7,206 bases of DNA from Candidatus Chloroheliales bacterium (lineage in GTDB: Bacteria; Chloroflexota; Chloroflexia; QHBQ01), in contig QHBQ01000349.1 in the NCBI GenBank assembly GCA_003243865.1, positions 1 through 7,206 of the forward strand, in the 5' to 3' direction. The notes under the pieces were generated by a model, which worked only from the letters and a program-made list of their open reading frames with translations, ran no database searches and was not told where the DNA came from. A program made the translations under genes and the position numbers. Shown here one piece after another: positions 6,990 to 7,206 of this stretch (the stretch's first letter is position 1; the number at the start of each line of letters is the position of its first letter).

Positions 6990-7206
6990 TTTGAAATCCG
7001 ATAACCAGGATTGCCCGGCTGCCAAGATGCAAGTTCAGCGCGGAGCAGTTGTTCGCCCTGCTCGAGAAGCGCAGGTACAACAACTGCCCGCAGCACCAGG
7101 GGGCGATGAAGCAGTTGGCGCAGTTGGCGGTGAGATACCACTGGGTAAACGGCGTAAGCGAGTGTAGCGAAGTGGTGACGCGGCGCAGCGGCACCTGCTG
7201 TGTCGA

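Larger units (their letters stand above)
6658..7000 (-). mobile_element. Miniature IS200/IS605-type element (no tnpA or tnpB), about 343 bp
   Basis: The segment is visibly AT-richer than its flanks and has a large imperfect hairpin near each end, with no long inverted termini and no evident target duplication, as in single-strand HUH transposons. Read on the - strand, the left end carries GCGGCT...CCCC...GGGG...AGCCGC and the right end GAAG-CCCC-TGCGT...ACGCA-GGGG-TA-CTTC followed by AC. Boundaries are inferred: on the - strand the left end follows TTAT and the right end closes with TTCAC, like the TTAC/TTGAT-type targets and TCAA/TCAC-type ends of known family members. The choice is supported because deletion of these 343 bp restores the flanking gene. 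At this size it cannot encode TnpA or TnpB and would depend on enzymes supplied elsewhere. Confidence 0.7.
6646..7206 (+). pseudogene. Gene split near its start by an insertion; continues past the window end
   Basis: AAGGA at 6634-6638 precedes GTG 6646 by 7 bases and ATG 6649 by 10, and the ATG reads M-H-R before the transposon-like segment begins. On the far side, frame from 7001 is open to the window end with codon use like the neighbouring genes: I-T-R-I-A-R-L-P-R-C-K to 7033, then from 7034 FSAEQLFALLEKRR and onward. That frame has a TGA at 6992-6994, just inside the insertion, and no good start of its own. Removing 6658-7000 (343 bp) joins ATG-CAT-AGA to ATA-ACC in frame, giving at least 71 residues. 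The product is not recognised; the visible part is helical, Gln/Leu-rich, with cysteines. It begins 16-19 bp after the Prim-Pol stop, so it was probably the next gene in the same operon. As it stands, the + strand reading from 6649 runs 36 codons into the insert and stops, so the gene is broken unless the element is excised. Confidence 0.65.

Noticed and set aside
6871..7167. 98-codon + strand frame spanning the element's left end and the split gene
   Set aside because: It crosses the left-end hairpin and is in a different frame from the well-formed coding frame that runs from 7001 to the window end.

Overview
The window is about 7.2 kb of GC-rich bacterial DNA with every convincing gene on the + strand. 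The gene content suggests a plasmid, phage or integrative element rather than a housekeeping locus: a protein of unknown family, a very large methyltransferase-helicase fusion, and a small archaeo-eukaryotic-type primase/polymerase (Prim-Pol). No host marker is present. A GC-rich, non-enterobacterial host is all the sequence supports; Chloroflexota-like lineages, where such plasmid/phage genes and IS200/IS605 elements are common, are only a guess.

Layout. (1) 10-966: an unrecognised ~318-aa protein, possibly continuing upstream of the window. (2) 967-1124: a 158-bp spacer rich in inverted repeats, ending in a strong Shine-Dalgarno (SD) site. (3) 1125-5732: a 1535-aa protein with an N-terminal adenine-type DNA methyltransferase (DPCAGDG, NPPY), a C-terminal SNF2-like superfamily 2 helicase (GSGKS, DEAH, GRIYRNGQ) split by a ~500-residue insert, and a last-five-residue QLSLF that matches the bacterial beta-clamp-binding consensus. 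(4) 5733-5801: a short spacer with a strong SD that can be enclosed in a small stem. (5) 5802-6629: the Prim-Pol protein, starting at GTG. (6) 6646-7206: the start and continuation of a further gene, split after its third ATG-counted codon by an insertion of about 343 bp. (7) 6658-7000: that insertion, with the end hairpins of an IS200/IS605-type single-strand transposon. It is oriented on the - strand, has no room for tnpA or tnpB, and carries four consecutive hairpins that resemble a TnpB omega-RNA scaffold.

How they may work together (inference). The first three genes look like one co-directional transcription unit joining an unknown protein, a DNA-modifying translocase that may dock on the sliding clamp, and a primase. 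This fits replication of a mobile replicon with self-modification or antirestriction (phage P1 DarB has a comparable methyltransferase-helicase layout), though a defence role is not excluded. The following gene is disrupted by the miniature element. Removing the proposed 343 bp rejoins an open frame of at least 71 codons directly behind a ribosome binding site, which is the strongest support for the insertion boundaries.
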